Assembly: GCF_029931775.1 (NCBI RefSeq)
Contig: NW_026612049.1
Coordinates: forward strand, 2,666,001-2,730,000
Direction: 5' to 3'
Source of the DNA: Euleptes europaea
Taxonomy: Eukaryota > Chordata > Lepidosauria > Squamata > Sphaerodactylidae
Length of the DNA stretch: 64,000 nucleotides
Shown: one piece after another, positions 1 through 11,418 of the stretch
Position numbering within the stretch: the first letter of the stretch is position 1
Layout of the letters: every line of letters begins with the position of its first letter
Notes under the pieces: generated by a model
Database searches by the model: none
Told to the model about the DNA's origin: nothing
What the model saw: the letters and a program-made list of their open reading frames with translations, nothing else
Position numbers and translations under genes: made by a program

Positions 1-171
1 AGCTTAACAGCAATTTCACAATCTATTTGCAATTTAGCAGTCATCCCAATGGCTAATGCCAGTGTGGAAAAAATTAGTTTATTGGCGAACAATACAGAGG
101 AATTTTAATAAGGTATGGCTCCTATTTATTTACTCCTCACTTCACCTTGTGTTGTATAATAATAAGCAGTA

Positions 172-558
172 ATGAGCAAACACCAGAGGGAAACGGAGGG
201 AATTGCTGTTCTACTGGCCTCTAAACAACTTAAAATAGGATATTTTTTCTATCCTATGCAACACAAGAGAAATTATGCTTATGCTATGGAAACAGAGAAC
301 CACTTCTTACATCTCACTGTCACTGAGGAGGATGAAGAAAGGGAAAAAATCTTGGCATCAGACCCTGAGCCTGAGTTAAGGGTGTGGCTTACTGAATCCA
401 AGTCGAATGCTGAGGAAACAGGGACGGGGGCTCCCACGGAAAGTAATCAATTTGAGCTAATTGCAAGAACAATAGATAACTGGTCTATCTATTTGTGGTC
501 ATCCAGGCCAAGTGCCTTGTTGGAAAGGAGTTCAACAGTCCAAGCAACATCTGTCTGA
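172..558 (+). other. Unrecognised ORF, 128 aa
   Basis: This open frame codes for 128 residues, begins with MSKHQRETEG and is rich in acidic residues in the middle (TEEDEEREKILASDPEPE). I see no signal peptide, membrane segment or known motif. It lies upstream of a second unrecognised frame (795-1423) and then a Gypsy fossil, so it could be part of an older retroelement or of a degraded gene. I do not recognise it, and a chance ORF is possible. Confidence 0.2.
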
Positions 559-794
559 CTTACTCAGGATCAGACATGGAGAGGTGGATCTGATTGAGAC
601 TGAACTTCTTAATTCTCCAAACCAGACTCAAAAAATACTGTTTTCTCCACAGCTAGAATTCCCTCACTGATCCATAAAGAGAAAAGGTGGTTGCTTGCCA
701 GGGGAGTCTTCCCAGTTTGGATATTTAAGAATATCACCATACTGCCCCATGGAATAAGAAATTATGTGACGACCGTGTACTTAAAGAGTTAAAG

Positions 795-1430
795 GTGGAA
801 GTCCAGATGGGAATAGAGACATTATGGAAGGATCTAAACAACTGGGATGAAACCTTTTTGCCTGAGGTGAATTTGCAGAATTTCTTATACCAGCTTGATG
901 GGGAAAAGCACAAGGATAGTCCTGTTCATACAGAACCCAAAGAATCTGTAGATCAGTGGGTCCATAGGCAATTGACAAACTATTTGGATGATGACCTCTT
1001 GAGTTCTTTTGGGAACTTACCTTGTGGGGAACAGCAATCAATTATCGACAGACTGGGCCTCTTGAGTCAGAAATTGAGGAAGATAAAAGAGTCGGAATTT
1101 CTGCCAATTAATGGCTTAAAGCCTCAGAAGCCCCTACCCTCCTCACTGAATTTGGGGGAATCAGTGGAAGTAGAGAGGCAAGAAACTGAAGAACCCCCTC
1201 CTCACACTTACAATGGTCAATATGGGATGGGGGAATTTTTAGGTAACATTCCCCTGAGTTTTAGCCCCAACAGTATAAATTCTGTTTCATCACAATCAGC
1301 CCCACCAATCTGTCCATTAGATGATATGACCGGGGCATCTTGCCAGGAGCTTTTGGCAAATTCACCTTCGGGTAATTTGGTCAAATCCCTGGAAAATGGC
1401 TGCATCTGTTCAGAACAAGATGGCATTTGA
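795..1430 (+). other. Unrecognised ORF, 211 aa
   Basis: A 211-residue open frame, mostly polar, with several proline- and serine-rich stretches toward the C-terminus (PLPSSLNLGES, SQSAPPICPL). It is long for chance in sequence of this composition. The last codons overlap the start of recognisable Gypsy RNase H sequence at about 1424, where the Gypsy frame differs. It may be a foreign segment joined to the Gypsy fossil or a piece of a decayed gene. No catalytic or zinc-binding motif is visible and I assign no function. Confidence 0.25.
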
Positions 1431-2330
1431 GGTCTGGCGACACCATCTAGAAGGGGTTTGCCACCCAGTACTGGTACAAACAGACCACCGAAATTTGAAA
1501 CACTTATAGACATTGAAAAGACTAAACCAAAGACATATTTGGTGGTCTCTGTTCTTCTCCTCATTTCACTTTAAAATCCAGTACACTTTAAAACCCAGCA
1601 CCCAGAACAAATGGGCCGATGCTCTATATCGAAAACCGGAATACGCTAGACCCGCAGGAGAGGACCAGCCATTGGCAACAATCTTGCTGTCAGAATCATT
1701 TTCTGCAATGATCCCCACCTCCTAACTATGGGAACGGATTCGGTCCCACCAAGAGCAAGACCCCTTTGTGCAAAAACAGCACCAAGCACTTCAGACAGCC
1801 ACACCCAGAACTGAGACAGGGTTTACCTTACAACAAGGGACATACACCACTACGGCCGCATCTACGTGCCTCCAGAAGAATTACGAGGGGAGGTTCTCCA
1901 GTTGACCCATGATGCTAAGCCTATGGGTCATTTCGGCCAGTATAAGAGCCTTCATTTGGTGACTCAGGAATTCTGGTGGCCCTAGATCCCGACAGACATC
2001 ACTAAATGTGTGCGGTCATGTGACGTATGTTGCCGAGCCAAAGATCAACCAGGGGAACCCGCTGGGCTGCTACAGCCACTACCCACTCCTGAGGGGCCTT
2101 GGCAGGCAGTCTCCTTGGATTATATCACGGTCCTGCCAAGCTCCCAGGGGTTCACCTGCATTCTAGTGATGGTGGACTGTTTATGAAGATGGACCACTTC
2201 ATTCCTGGCACTGGTCTTCCCTTGGCTCTCGGAACGGCCCAGCTATACCTCCAAAATGTCTTTCGGTTACATGGCTATACCTTCAAAATATTTTTCGGTT
2301 TTCTTTGGTATCCCTCTTTTAATTAAATTA
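1424..2330 (+). mobile_element. Ty3/Gypsy pol fossil (RNase H to integrase)
   Basis: The translated sequence contains, in order, an RNase H segment of the Gypsy type (VLVQTDHRNLKHL, then KWADALYRKPEY), the linker, an integrase zinc-binding region (HDAKPMGHFGQYKSLH followed by CVRSCDVCCRAKDQPG), and the start of the integrase core (PWQAVSLDYITVLPSSQGF, then VFRLHG). The order RNase H before integrase is the Ty3/Gypsy order. No LTR, gag or protease is seen next to it. It is an old, broken fragment with several breaks. Confidence 0.85.
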
Positions 2331-2614
2331 GAGTTACACAAGTATTACTGAGAAAGGAGGTATGTTGCTGCATGCAAGAGTTCTGCATGTAATCTTCAGG
2401 TATTTTAGCCATTGTGTTTGCCATTCCTTTCATGGTTGATGTGTTCAGTTGCTTCTCATTGTAAAGATCTATTGGGATCAGACATAATTTTTCATTTGTG
2501 TTTGTTCAGACATTCTAACACTGTTTTATTTCTGAGAAGTGATCTTATTAGTTTGTAGCTGGAAGCATACATAGAATTAGTCTGCATCTGTATTGACTTT
2601 TTATTTTTAGATAC

Positions 2615-4256
2615 CCTATGACTGCACTTTCCAATGAGAGTATGCGTCCATGTCAGTTGCAGAAGCATTTGGAAACGTCTCATAAAGACAAGAAGGATAA
2701 ACCACTGGAATATTTTTGAGCATTGCGAGATAAATTTGAAACTAGACCTACACTGAAGAAAATGTTTGTTCAGAAATCGATTTTAAATGACAAACGTTTA
2801 ATCGCATCTTATGAGATATCCAAACTGATAGCCAAGGAAGGAAATCCACATACTGTGGGGGAATCCTTGATTTTGCCAGCAGTAACCGTCATGAACCAAG
2901 ATGCTCATGAAATTATCGAATCCATCCCTTTGAGCAATTCATCAGTGTCGAGGCATATTGACAAAATGGCAGAAGATGTAGAAAACCAACTAGTCTCACA
3001 GTTAAAAGTTCAGAAGTTTGCTTTGCACATTGATGAATTGTGTTTACCAGATAACACAGCAATACTGATGGCTTATGTTAGATATTTGCATGACAACAAA
3101 TTGAAAGAAGAAATGCTATTTGCTCGAAAGCTTAAAACAGATACTAAAGGTGAAACAATTTTTGAAGAAGAGGTACTTCAATGAGAAGGATATCCCTCTC
3201 GAGAACATTCTGGCCTGTGCTACTGATGGTGCTGCTTCTATGACAGGTAGATACAGAGGATTTATTGCATATTTGAAAGGTGTTGTGCCAGAAGTATTCT
3301 GTATTCACTGCGTAGATCACCGACAACACTTGGTTTCAAAAAAACTAGCAGGGTGCTTGCATGAGTCTCTACAGATTGTAATAAAAGCAGTAAATTACAT
3401 TAAATCAAATGCACTTCAAGACTGCCTGTTTTGACAGCTTTGCGAGGACAATAATGAAAACTTCACATGCTTATTATTGCATACAGAAGTCCATTGGCTC
3501 TCCAAAGGTAACTGCATTTGTTGTTTTGTTGCTTTGTTGGACTCAGTTGTGACATTTTTCAGAGGCAAGAAAATGGAAGAAAAGATGACCTCTGCTAAAC
3601 ATAATATATTTTACCTGAGTGATGTCTTCGAAAAGCTGAATTTGTTAAACAAACAACTACAGGGCAGGAATTGTGACCTTTTTTCAAGCAAGGAGGTTAT
3701 TACAGGGTTTCTTGGAAAAGGCAAGCTGTATGCCACCAATATTGGATGTCGAGAATTCGCGCAATTTTCCTCTTTGGCAGCAGTTAGTGCTGAATTGAAA
3801 GATGATGAAATAATTGTGCATGTGAATCATTTGAAGCAGCTTTATAATGATATGGAAGTTCATTTCCGTGATCTGCTGGATATTCCGGCCTGGGTAGTTG
3901 ATCCATTTGCTGTGAATGCTACTGTTGATGTTTCTTTGCCAGAAGCACTCATAGAGCTACAGGGTGACATAGCAGCCAAATTAACTTTCAATCAAGAAAA
4001 ACACAATTTTTGGATAAAGAGTACAATATCTAAAAGGTTTCCACAGCTTTGAGATAAAGCAAAATTGTTTTTCATGGCATTTCCTACTTCGTATTTGGTA
4101 GAATCAGGTTTCAGTCATGTGAATTATTTATTCAACCTAACGTGGAATCGCCTTAACATAACTGACAGAGGTGATCTTCGGTTATCTCTCACAGCAATAG
4201 AACTGGATATAAAAAACCTTGTTTCTGCTCATCAAGCACCAGGGTCACATTGATCG
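2615..4256 (+). pseudogene. hAT transposase, ZBED5/FAM200-like, broken
   Basis: This is a nearly complete hAT-superfamily transposase frame. The end of a BED zinc finger is visible at 2630-2716 (KHLETSHKDKKDKPLEYF), followed by the RNase H-like core with FALHIDELCLPD near 3020-3060 (first Asp), ATDGAASMTGRYRGF near 3215-3260 (second Asp), HWLSKGN near 3490, and the C-terminal dimerisation region FPTSYLVESGFSHVNYL with the family's Glu, ending NLVSAHQAPGSH. The family acts in the nucleus, where it cuts DNA at terminal repeats. Vertebrates also have domesticated members (ZBED5, FAM200, EPM2AIP1 type). The copy is dead: in-frame stops lie at 2717-2719, 3432-3434 and 4050-4052, and the frame shifts near 3160-3180. 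No terminal inverted repeats were found, so a processed copy of a domesticated gene is an alternative to a transposon relic. Confidence 0.85.
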
Positions 4257-4467
4257 AGAAATACTTAAAGTATAAATTTTTATGTAATTGTATTTTGTAT
4301 AAATTATAAAAATTATAAATAAAACGTATTTACAAGCAATTCCTAGAGAGCCAGCAAGTGAGAAACCAGAACAAATATTGGTACTGCTTGACATGTAAAG
4401 TTTTTCTTGAACGTAATACTGGGGTTTTGACAAAGATTTACTACAGGAAAGAAACTGAACAACTTCA

Positions 4468-5290
4468 ATGGATCACAGTAGTGTGGCTACTGAGGGAGCT
4501 GAGGCAGTAACATGCAAGGTCTGTGGCATGTTTGTATTCTTACCTGAGGGTAACAATAATTACACTTGCAGTAAGTGTAAGTTGGTAGTTCTGCTGAAGG
4601 AGAAGATACAGGGACTTGAGGCATGCCTGTCCACACTCCATTTTATAAAGGAAGGTGAAGAGTTCATTGACAGAACGCATAAAGCACTCTTTGGGGGGCA
4701 ACAGGAGGAAGAGAGTAAGGAATCTCAACAAATGGAGGTGCAATTAATACAGGAGGAGAGTACATGAAAGAATGTGACCCACAGGAGCAAGAAAATCAGA
4801 AGTCATTTTGATCCTCTGTTGCTCAGCAATTGGTTCCAGGATCTCCCCATAGATACTAATTCTGGACCACTGGAACAGGGGCTACCTGTGTAGATAGTGA
4901 TGTCAAGAAAGGTTTGGATTTCTGTGTAGAAAGCTCTTCTATTGGAAGATGGTTTTATCCTCATGAGGGTAGGAAAAAATGTGTTTGGTGAGAGCCTCGC
5001 AAACCTGATCAGGAGCGCTTTAAACTAAATCATATGGGGGAGTGAGACGAAAACTTAAAGCCTAGTATGATGACAATAACTGGAGATGAGAACAATTAAG
5101 ATTTGCAGGGAGTGGCATGTATGCGAGGAAACATAAACTCACAGGTAAATACAGAAACAAAAAATGCAGGGCATCGACCACCAAACCAGGCAGAAGAATT
5201 GTTCCCAAAGCAACAGAAGAAGAGGAATAGTTTGGACAGAGGAAGGTGGTTGACTCCATGCAGTCAATTTGTGACTATAATTTGTGAACC
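4468..5290 (+). mobile_element. CR1-like LINE ORF1 and following sequence
   Basis: The open frame 4468-4767 (99 aa) has a compact zinc-finger-like pair of CxxC motifs (CKVCGMFVF and CSKCKLVVLL) followed by a coiled-coil-like stretch (LKEKIQGLEACLSTLHFI) and an acidic, glutamine-rich end. This is the layout I remember for the N-terminal part of CR1 ORF1 in reptiles. The frame then stops, but weak CR1 ORF1-like sequence seems to continue to about 5290. No ORF2 follows. Most CR1 copies are 5'-truncated, so an isolated 5' part is unusual. Assignment to CR1 is from memory of the motif and is moderate. Confidence 0.5.
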
Positions 5291-5299
5291 GATATATGA

Positions 5300-5660
5300 T
5301 TAGACAAGTCTCTTAAAATGCAAATTTATCTTTGAATTTATATTATATACATTCTGACTTTGGTAACCTTAGTTTGCAAATTGAGCTACAATGTTATGCC
5401 ATGAAAGGGAAATTAAAAGAGACAAGGAAATGCTAAAAACAGAGACAGCCAACTGCTAAAATAATGAAGGAAAAGAAAGGAAAGAAACTGTGTCAAAGCA
5501 TAAGATGTGAAAACTAAAGGGTTGGGTTTGGTACTAGAGAATCAGAACACTGAGAGATTTTTTTCCATAGCATATAATTCACATCCAAAATTCTTTGGAA
5601 AAAAATGCTTTCCCATGGTGTGCTTGGTTACTTGCTAAAATTGCATTAATTGAAAGGATG
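5300..5660. other. No gene seen
   Basis: AT-rich sequence with no long ORF and no repeat that I recognise. Confidence 0.5.
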
Positions 5661-5664
5661 TTTC

Positions 5665-6030
5665 TGGGCTATGGAGGGGGCAGCCTTTTCATGTAGAGAC
5701 ACCAAATTTGCAGCACTGCTGCTGGTTACTCTCCTTTGAGGAACACTCAAGTTAGGTGGATCTTGGGTCAGGGGATCCAATTATATGGACACCCTAATGG
5801 AGGAAATGTGGGTGATCATAGAAGTGGACCCCCTGATCCAAACTCCACCAAACCTTGGGGTTCCTATGAAGAGAGTCACCAGTAGCAGTGCTGCAAATCT
5901 GGGGCTCTACCTCAAAAAGCTGCCTGAGCCCAAAAAAGACATTTCAGTGAATGCAATTTCAGCACACCCACATTCCAATGGAGGAAAAAACTGCCTTTTT
6001 TCCTCCAGTGGAAAAGCGGAGAGGCATGCC
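5665..6030. repeat. Palindromic dispersed repeat, copy 1
   Basis: Two arms of about 130 bases (about 5665-5795 and 5815-5945) are imperfect reverse complements. Each holds the blocks 'accaaatttgcagcactgct', 'gaggaac' and 'gggtcaggggatccaa' or their complements. The block 'ccagtggaaaagcggagagg' follows at about 6007. Related copies lie at about 25205-25530 (half), 51424-51620 (half) and 60002-60358 (both arms). ORFs called here are shadows of the palindrome. Confidence 0.75.
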
Positions 6031-6344
6031 TGTGAGGAAGCCAGGTCAATGAATGACCTTAAGCTCATTTACCTAATATATATCCTCATTGCATCAATAT
6101 GACTTGATTCTGGATGAGATTAGACTGAAAATAATGCTCATTTGCCCTTTATGAACAATTTTAGGCTCCAGGTCTCCAAGTTAAATCCTTTAAAAAATGA
6201 ACAGGTTGGGCCAGAGTAATTAGATTAAAATGTTGGAACTGGACCCTTTTTAAGTTGGTAGTTCAATGCAAAGTAACAACACTAATAGTAAGCAAGTCTT
6301 TTTATTTAATATTTAATACCCAAACTCTGTTAAGCATTGTACAG

Positions 6345-6660
6345 CCAGCGTGGTGTAGAGGTTAAGACTGAGGTTTGGAGCAGTGGACTCTGATCTGGAG
6401 AACTGGGTTTGATTCCCCACTCCTCCACATGAGCGGCGGAGGCTAAGCTGGTGAACTGGATTTGTTTCCCCACTCCTTCACATGAAGCCAGCTGGGTGAC
6501 CTTGGGCAAGTTACAGCTCTGTTAGAGCTCTCTCAGCCCCACCTACCTCACAGGGTTTCTGTTGTGGGGAGAGGGAGGGAAGGTGACTGTAAGCCGGTTC
6601 AAGTCTCCCTTAAGTGGTAGAGAAAGTCGGCATATAAAAACCAACTCTTCTTCTTCTACA
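6345..6660 (+). mobile_element. tRNA-derived SINE, near full length
   Basis: The head has a tRNA-like pol III promoter: an A-box-like 'gtggtgtagaggttaag' and a B-box-like 'gggtttgattcccc'. The body carries the lizard-type blocks 'tgggtgaccttgggcaagt' and 'cagccccacctacctcac'. It ends in 'aaccaactcttcttcttct', a short microsatellite tail. It is a retroposed, non-coding copy and not a tRNA gene. Part of the body ('cactcctccacatga' and its relative further on) is duplicated. I do not commit to a Repbase family name. Confidence 0.8.
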
Positions 6661-7980
6661 GAACCTGGAAGGGAAATATCTGCTGCCTATGGGTTTGCAC
6701 TCCAGGACTGGTTTGTTTTTTACTTTTTAATGCATAGTTATGGGTACTCAAGTACAAAATGTACATGTGAGCCATTCTTTTGGGGGAGTTTTTTCACTGT
6801 GTGACTGGGATTCACAAAATTTTAGAACTATTTCTAGGAAACTGAAATGAATGTGAGTATGCGGTTTTCAAAGAATATCCATCTATGTTATTTTGCCTTT
6901 GGAAAACAAGGGTATATCCCAGAGCAGCTTGGTTTATAGTACGCACATATGCTGGTCAATTGGGAAAAATTAAACATTTATATGGCACATCCATGTCTAT
7001 GTAGCTTTTTATTTCCAACTTTTATACAGAATCACAAGCCTAAGCCATTCCACTCTTTCAAACTGTTTTTAGGAGTTTGTTCTGTTTTGCTGATAAAATC
7101 AACCATTTAAAAATGCTGTTCACAACTGATGTGATGTATATATATCATGTGATCTGGCATGCACACCTACATACAATAAGTTAAGTCCAAATCAGCTCTG
7201 TATGACAAAAGTATAAAATTTATTTTCCAAGGTATTCTGCCAGTGCACTATTTTATATCTTCATTTTATATTGAGATGGAAGATGAGAAAAATCACAAGC
7301 ATATTTCTTCTCACTTAATGTCCATTACTGCCAATTCCACATTCTGGAAAGTTTGAAGCAAATAAAACAAGTTATGAAGATGTGTAAAATGTGTAAACAT
7401 CTATTGGTTTCTGAGCATTTAGACTTTTCATTACTGATGATACAAAGTTTTTTCTTATCCCTTTAAATTTGCAGTTCCAGAAGTATCTCGAAAGTTTCAA
7501 CCAAGTAACAATACTTTAAATAGGGAAAACCTTTCACTGTTCTTCCTAACAACCAAGGGAGTTGAACTAAACTTAAACCCAAAACTAGTTCAGAGAAGTA
7601 TTTTCAGTGGGCCCAAACTGAACTTGAACCTAAAATATCTCAATTAATTTGAAGCTGAACCAGAACTGAACTGTTAAAGAGAAAAAGTGGCAACCATTTC
7701 AAAATAAGTGGCTAAAAAGTAATGAGGGCTATTCTCTGTTCTAGCTAGGTTTTAAAAAGATATATATTTCCAGACAGCCATCTGAAGAAAAGGGAGAACA
7801 GAAGAGATTATTAGGCAGGGAAGAGCAAAAGAGATTATTAGGTAGTTTTCCTTCCTAGAGGCTTGATCTCCCATAGGCTATTGTGTAGTATCAAGGTATC
7901 AGTTTGGAGGACCCTTGAGCTGAAGCTTGTGTTTCTTTGGCTGTGTCATTCCTCCTTGTCACCATTCTACCATATCTAAA
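6661..7980. other. No gene seen
   Basis: About 1.3 kb of AT-rich sequence with no coding frame, RNA gene or repeat that I recognise. Confidence 0.5.
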
Positions 7981-7984
7981 CAGC

Positions 7985-8110
7985 GGGAGACTGAGAGGGC
8001 GGGGTTGTGCGGGGTGGCGTTTGGTAACAACATGACATCACTTCCAAGGCTAGCCCAGAAGTGACATCATCACATTACCATGGTGCTCTAAGATTCTCTA
8101 GAAAATCTTT
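7985..8110. mobile_element. MITE fragment ('gaagtgacatcatcac' type)
   Basis: The blocks 'tgacatcacttcc' and 'gaagtgacatcatcac' are the same as blocks inside the 'agggttgccag' MITE at 53050-53438. Only the interior is present here and no terminal repeats are seen. Confidence 0.4.
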
Positions 8111-8257
8111 CGTTTTACCAGTGAGAGGAGAGACCTGGAAGCCCTAAGTATGGAAGGTGGACAATGAGAAAGGAAGTAAAGGGAGCTCAATTTGAAAAGT
8201 GGTTTAAGATAGTACTTAGCTGTTTTAAGATAATTAAAATGTCCAAAGCCTGCCTAA

Positions 8258-9913
8258 CAGCGCATTCCTGAGGTTTGGAACTGGAAGTGCTTAGGAGGCC
8301 CATAGGGCCGTCTGCCAGTGCAAAAGATACTTAAGCCGACGCAAGAGGCCTGGACGCTGGCTTAAGTGTAGTTAGGCTGGTGGCGGCAGGCGGCAGAGGA
8401 GGAAGGTGCGGAGACACCACCACAAGGGCTGTGGCAGCGCCCGAGAGGTGCAGAAGTGGCTGGCGGCCACCGCAGGGGCATTCCCAGGGGCGTTCCACTG
8501 GCTAGGAGGACTCCTGAGGCCCTTTCAGGCCAGGAACACCCACTTTTGCTGCTGAAAAGTTATGCCAGGTATATACCTGGCGTAGCCCATTGAGCCCATT
8601 GAGCCCCATGCAATCACTCCAGGCCTTCATCTCTGATCCCGCGCCACTTGGTTTGACCAGGAAAATGAGCCTCCGGGTGGTAGGGAGGAAGACAACAACT
8701 GGCCAGGAAGGTGGGGCCAAACCCTGAGTGGGAGTGGGGTTGGGGGCCTCCACAACCTGTGTGTTTTTGGTCTTGCAGAAGTGGTGACTGCTCCCCACAG
8801 AGAGATCACTGGCCATGTAGACCAGGGTGTCTGCTGCCCGCCACATTGGGACACACATCATCTGGTCCTGCGCCTCTCCAGGGTGGCAGCCTCATTGAGA
8901 GTGGGAGATTGGTCTGGAGGGTGGCTACACTGATGCTTTGGTTCTTAATCTGTGGCAGCGCCGCCCCCCACCTCCCCTCCATGAGCCTCCTAACAATCCC
9001 CCCAGGGCAGCTGCCAACCCCGGGGCCAAGGAGGGGCTGCCTCACAGGCCTCATGCATGCAGCCCCACCCAGCACAACCCATCCCCCACCTTCTCCTCCA
9101 TGCGTACAGCCATTGAGAGGGAATGCCTGGGCGGATCACTGGATGGAGATCTTGGCTGCCAATGTCACCGCCTCCAGGGGCCACCTGTTGAGGATGCTGC
9201 AGCTGACCCGCACAATCGCAAAATGGCAGGTGGGATTATTAGAGGCCTTGGAAAACCTACCTGTGCCATGGCTGTGGCCCCACTGCCTCCTCGACACCCC
9301 TGGCTCCGGCCCCTGACCACCCACAGCCATGGATGGGGCCATACCCCTGGATGCTAAGGGCAACACTTCTGCCTCCCAGAGGGGTGGAGCTGGCAGCTGC
9401 TGTGCCACCCTGGCGGTCATGTCAAGGGAGGGTCTGATGCTTGGGTGCAACTTGGGTGGGCGGGGACCCATGGGCCTTCCGATCCTTCACCCCATTTCTC
9501 CGTGACCATGGACCCTGTTTACTGACATTCTCTTGGCCCCTTCAGAAGATCTCCTGACCTTCCTCTCCTGCCCTGTTCTCCCTCTGTCCCAGCCTCTGCC
9601 CCTGCCCTTCCCACTGCACTCCCCACTGAGGGACCAACCCCACCCCATGGCCTGTCCCTCTCAGCTCCACTGCCACAATGTCCCTCCCCCAGAATAGGCC
9701 CAGCAGCATGTGATGGCCCTGGCTGGGCTCGGCCTGTACTGTGGCGGCCCAGCACCTCCGCCACCCTGCACCTTGCCCTCTCCCTTCTATTTTCGCTTTT
9801 ATTTTCCATGGACACGCACGCTGCCGCAAAGACCCTTAGGAAGCCTTCTGACTGCACCATTGCTGCACCTCTCCCCACCGCAGTGCAGCGCCTACAGCCT
9901 CAGGAATGCGCTG
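8258..9913 (+). mobile_element. Family D element, copy 1, with TIRs
   Basis: The stretch starts CAGCGCATTCCTGAGG and ends CCTCAGGAATGCGCTG, a 16-base perfect terminal inverted repeat; the flanking 'taa' and 'tta' extend it to 19 bases. The GC-rich interior is shared with three other places in the window (19521-20960, 25535-27062 reversed, 38120-39277), for example the block 'gtgcagaagtggc' followed by 'caggggcgttcc'. Long ORFs occur on both strands but none shows a known transposase motif; a 45-residue stretch near 9115-9290 (ITRTIAKWQ-like, in one forward frame) looks more protein-like than the rest. I see no convincing target duplication. Probably a degraded or non-autonomous DNA transposon of a class I cannot name. 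Confidence 0.6.
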
Positions 9914-9917
9914 TTAG

Positions 9918-10203
9918 AGTATCTAATGCATAGGCTCATCCAGTTTAAAACCCAGCCTCTTCATAAGGTCACTTCCATCTTCTTCCATCCTAGCATTAAA
10001 GTCACCCACTATCATCATTTCTATAGAGGGAAATTTCAATTCTAGATCCTCAATGAATGATGTTAAGTGGTTCCAGTAGTAGAACAATTTTTGATGGTCT
10101 AGACAAGGAGGGATGTAGCCATTGACAATTATTAAAGCTAACTTCAGGGATTTCAGCAGAAAGGCCTGGGCAATAGATTCACCGGTCTTCAAGACTGTCA
10201 CTT
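9918..10203 (-). mobile_element. LINE endonuclease fragment
   Basis: A 92-residue minus-strand frame carries the hallmarks of an APE-type LINE endonuclease: LALIIVNGYIPPCLD (beta strand before the active site) and IEMMIVGDFNARMEEDG (the DFN motif). About one third of the domain is present; the catalytic SDH end and the reverse transcriptase are missing. The LINE clade cannot be told from this piece. It abuts the family D element on the left and an L1 fragment on the right. Confidence 0.7.
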
Positions 10204-10204
10204 C

Positions 10205-11263
10205 AAAACCAGCTTGACATGGACATAAAAAGGTTTATAATACCCCTTAGAATTTGATCTGTTACTCAAATATGATACAGTGTCTGAACAAGTTAAACCA
10301 TGTATGGTCAAATGGATGCAGAACTTTTGTGAGGAAATTCCAATACAATAATGGGTGCTGTTATGGACTAAAGTGGTCAAATTTATATCAAGTCAAGCTT
10401 TGAGAGAAAATTGGTATAAAATATTTTTCCATTGGTATATTACACCAAATGATATTCAGAAGATGAACAAGGACATGAGTGGACATTGTTGGAAATGTAA
10501 AGAGACAGATGGGACCTACTTTCATACAAGGAGGTCTTGTAAAAAGATAGAAAGATTTGGAGTGAAGTCCAGAATGAAATCCCAAAAAATTTGGAAGTTA
10601 AATTTCCTATGGTCCCTAAAATCATGTTGATAGGAATTTTACCTTCAGAAATTGTGAAATCTTTGGAAGAGTTGTTTAGATACATGACCACCACTGTAAG
10701 AGTGGTGATTGCTACAAAATGGAAGTCATAAAATTGTCCAGACATAAAAGATTGGCAAGATAAGTTAGCAGAGTATGTGGTGATGGCCAAGCTGACAAAC
10801 TCCATAAATAAAAGACCCAGTGAGGAGCACCAAAAAAACCTGGCAATTAAACTATGCATGTGTCACTTAAAAATAATGTATACATTAAAATGAAATCGCT
10901 TAATTTTGCGGAACTTCAGTACCACAATAGAAATATATATAGTGGAATTTAGTTATTATACGTAAGTTCTTGAGTGATTATAAATGAGTAACGACTTAAT
11001 AATGGCTAGTTATACTATATTAGGACTAAGTACATATATTAGGAGAGTAAATGACTGATTAAAAACAGCATATTCAATATTATAAAGTTAGAACAGCATA
11101 ACAGAGGTAAGACAATATGGGGGGAAATTTTGCTTGCTCACCCCGTTCAAAGCTTGCTTTTGTATATCTTGAATGCTACATTAGTGTTGTGTGTGTTTTG
11201 TTGTTTTGTATTGTATATTTGTCTGTTTGTAAATAAAATTTAAATTTTTTTAAAAAAAAATTC
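10205..11263 (+). mobile_element. L1 LINE, 5'-truncated 3' end
   Basis: Translation gives ENWYKIFFHWYITPNDIQKM, then CWKCKETDGTYFHTRRSCKK, which matches the C-terminal zinc-knuckle part of the intact L1 ORF2 in this window (48291-48440: CWKCGTEIGTFMHVWWFCKK). The frame is broken after that and the reading moves between frames (about 10570-10860). The element ends with 'aaataaaatttaaatttttt' and an A-rich tail at about 11263. It is an old, 5'-truncated insertion. Confidence 0.8.
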
Positions 11264-11418
11264 CCAGAACATTGTAAAGATTACCTTATGATATAGCATT
11301 CAAGTTTGTATTCTGGAAGGGTAATGTTGTGATTTCTAGAACTGTTTGGTATATTTCTTAGTTGCAGTACAGCAGTTAAAATATGGTTTTGTTCATGGGA
11401 GGAAAGAGAGGGTGTAAT

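Noticed and set aside
781-1564. Minus-strand ORFs 781-1041 and 1217-1564
   Set aside because: Antisense to the longer plus-strand frame and the Gypsy fossil, without motifs.
6345-6440. tRNA gene
   Set aside because: A- and B-box blocks are present but no cloverleaf is kept, and the body and tail are those of a SINE.
8502-9878. Several ORFs of 64-201 aa in family D copy 1
   Set aside because: GC-rich sequence makes stop codons rare; frames overlap on both strands and show no motif.
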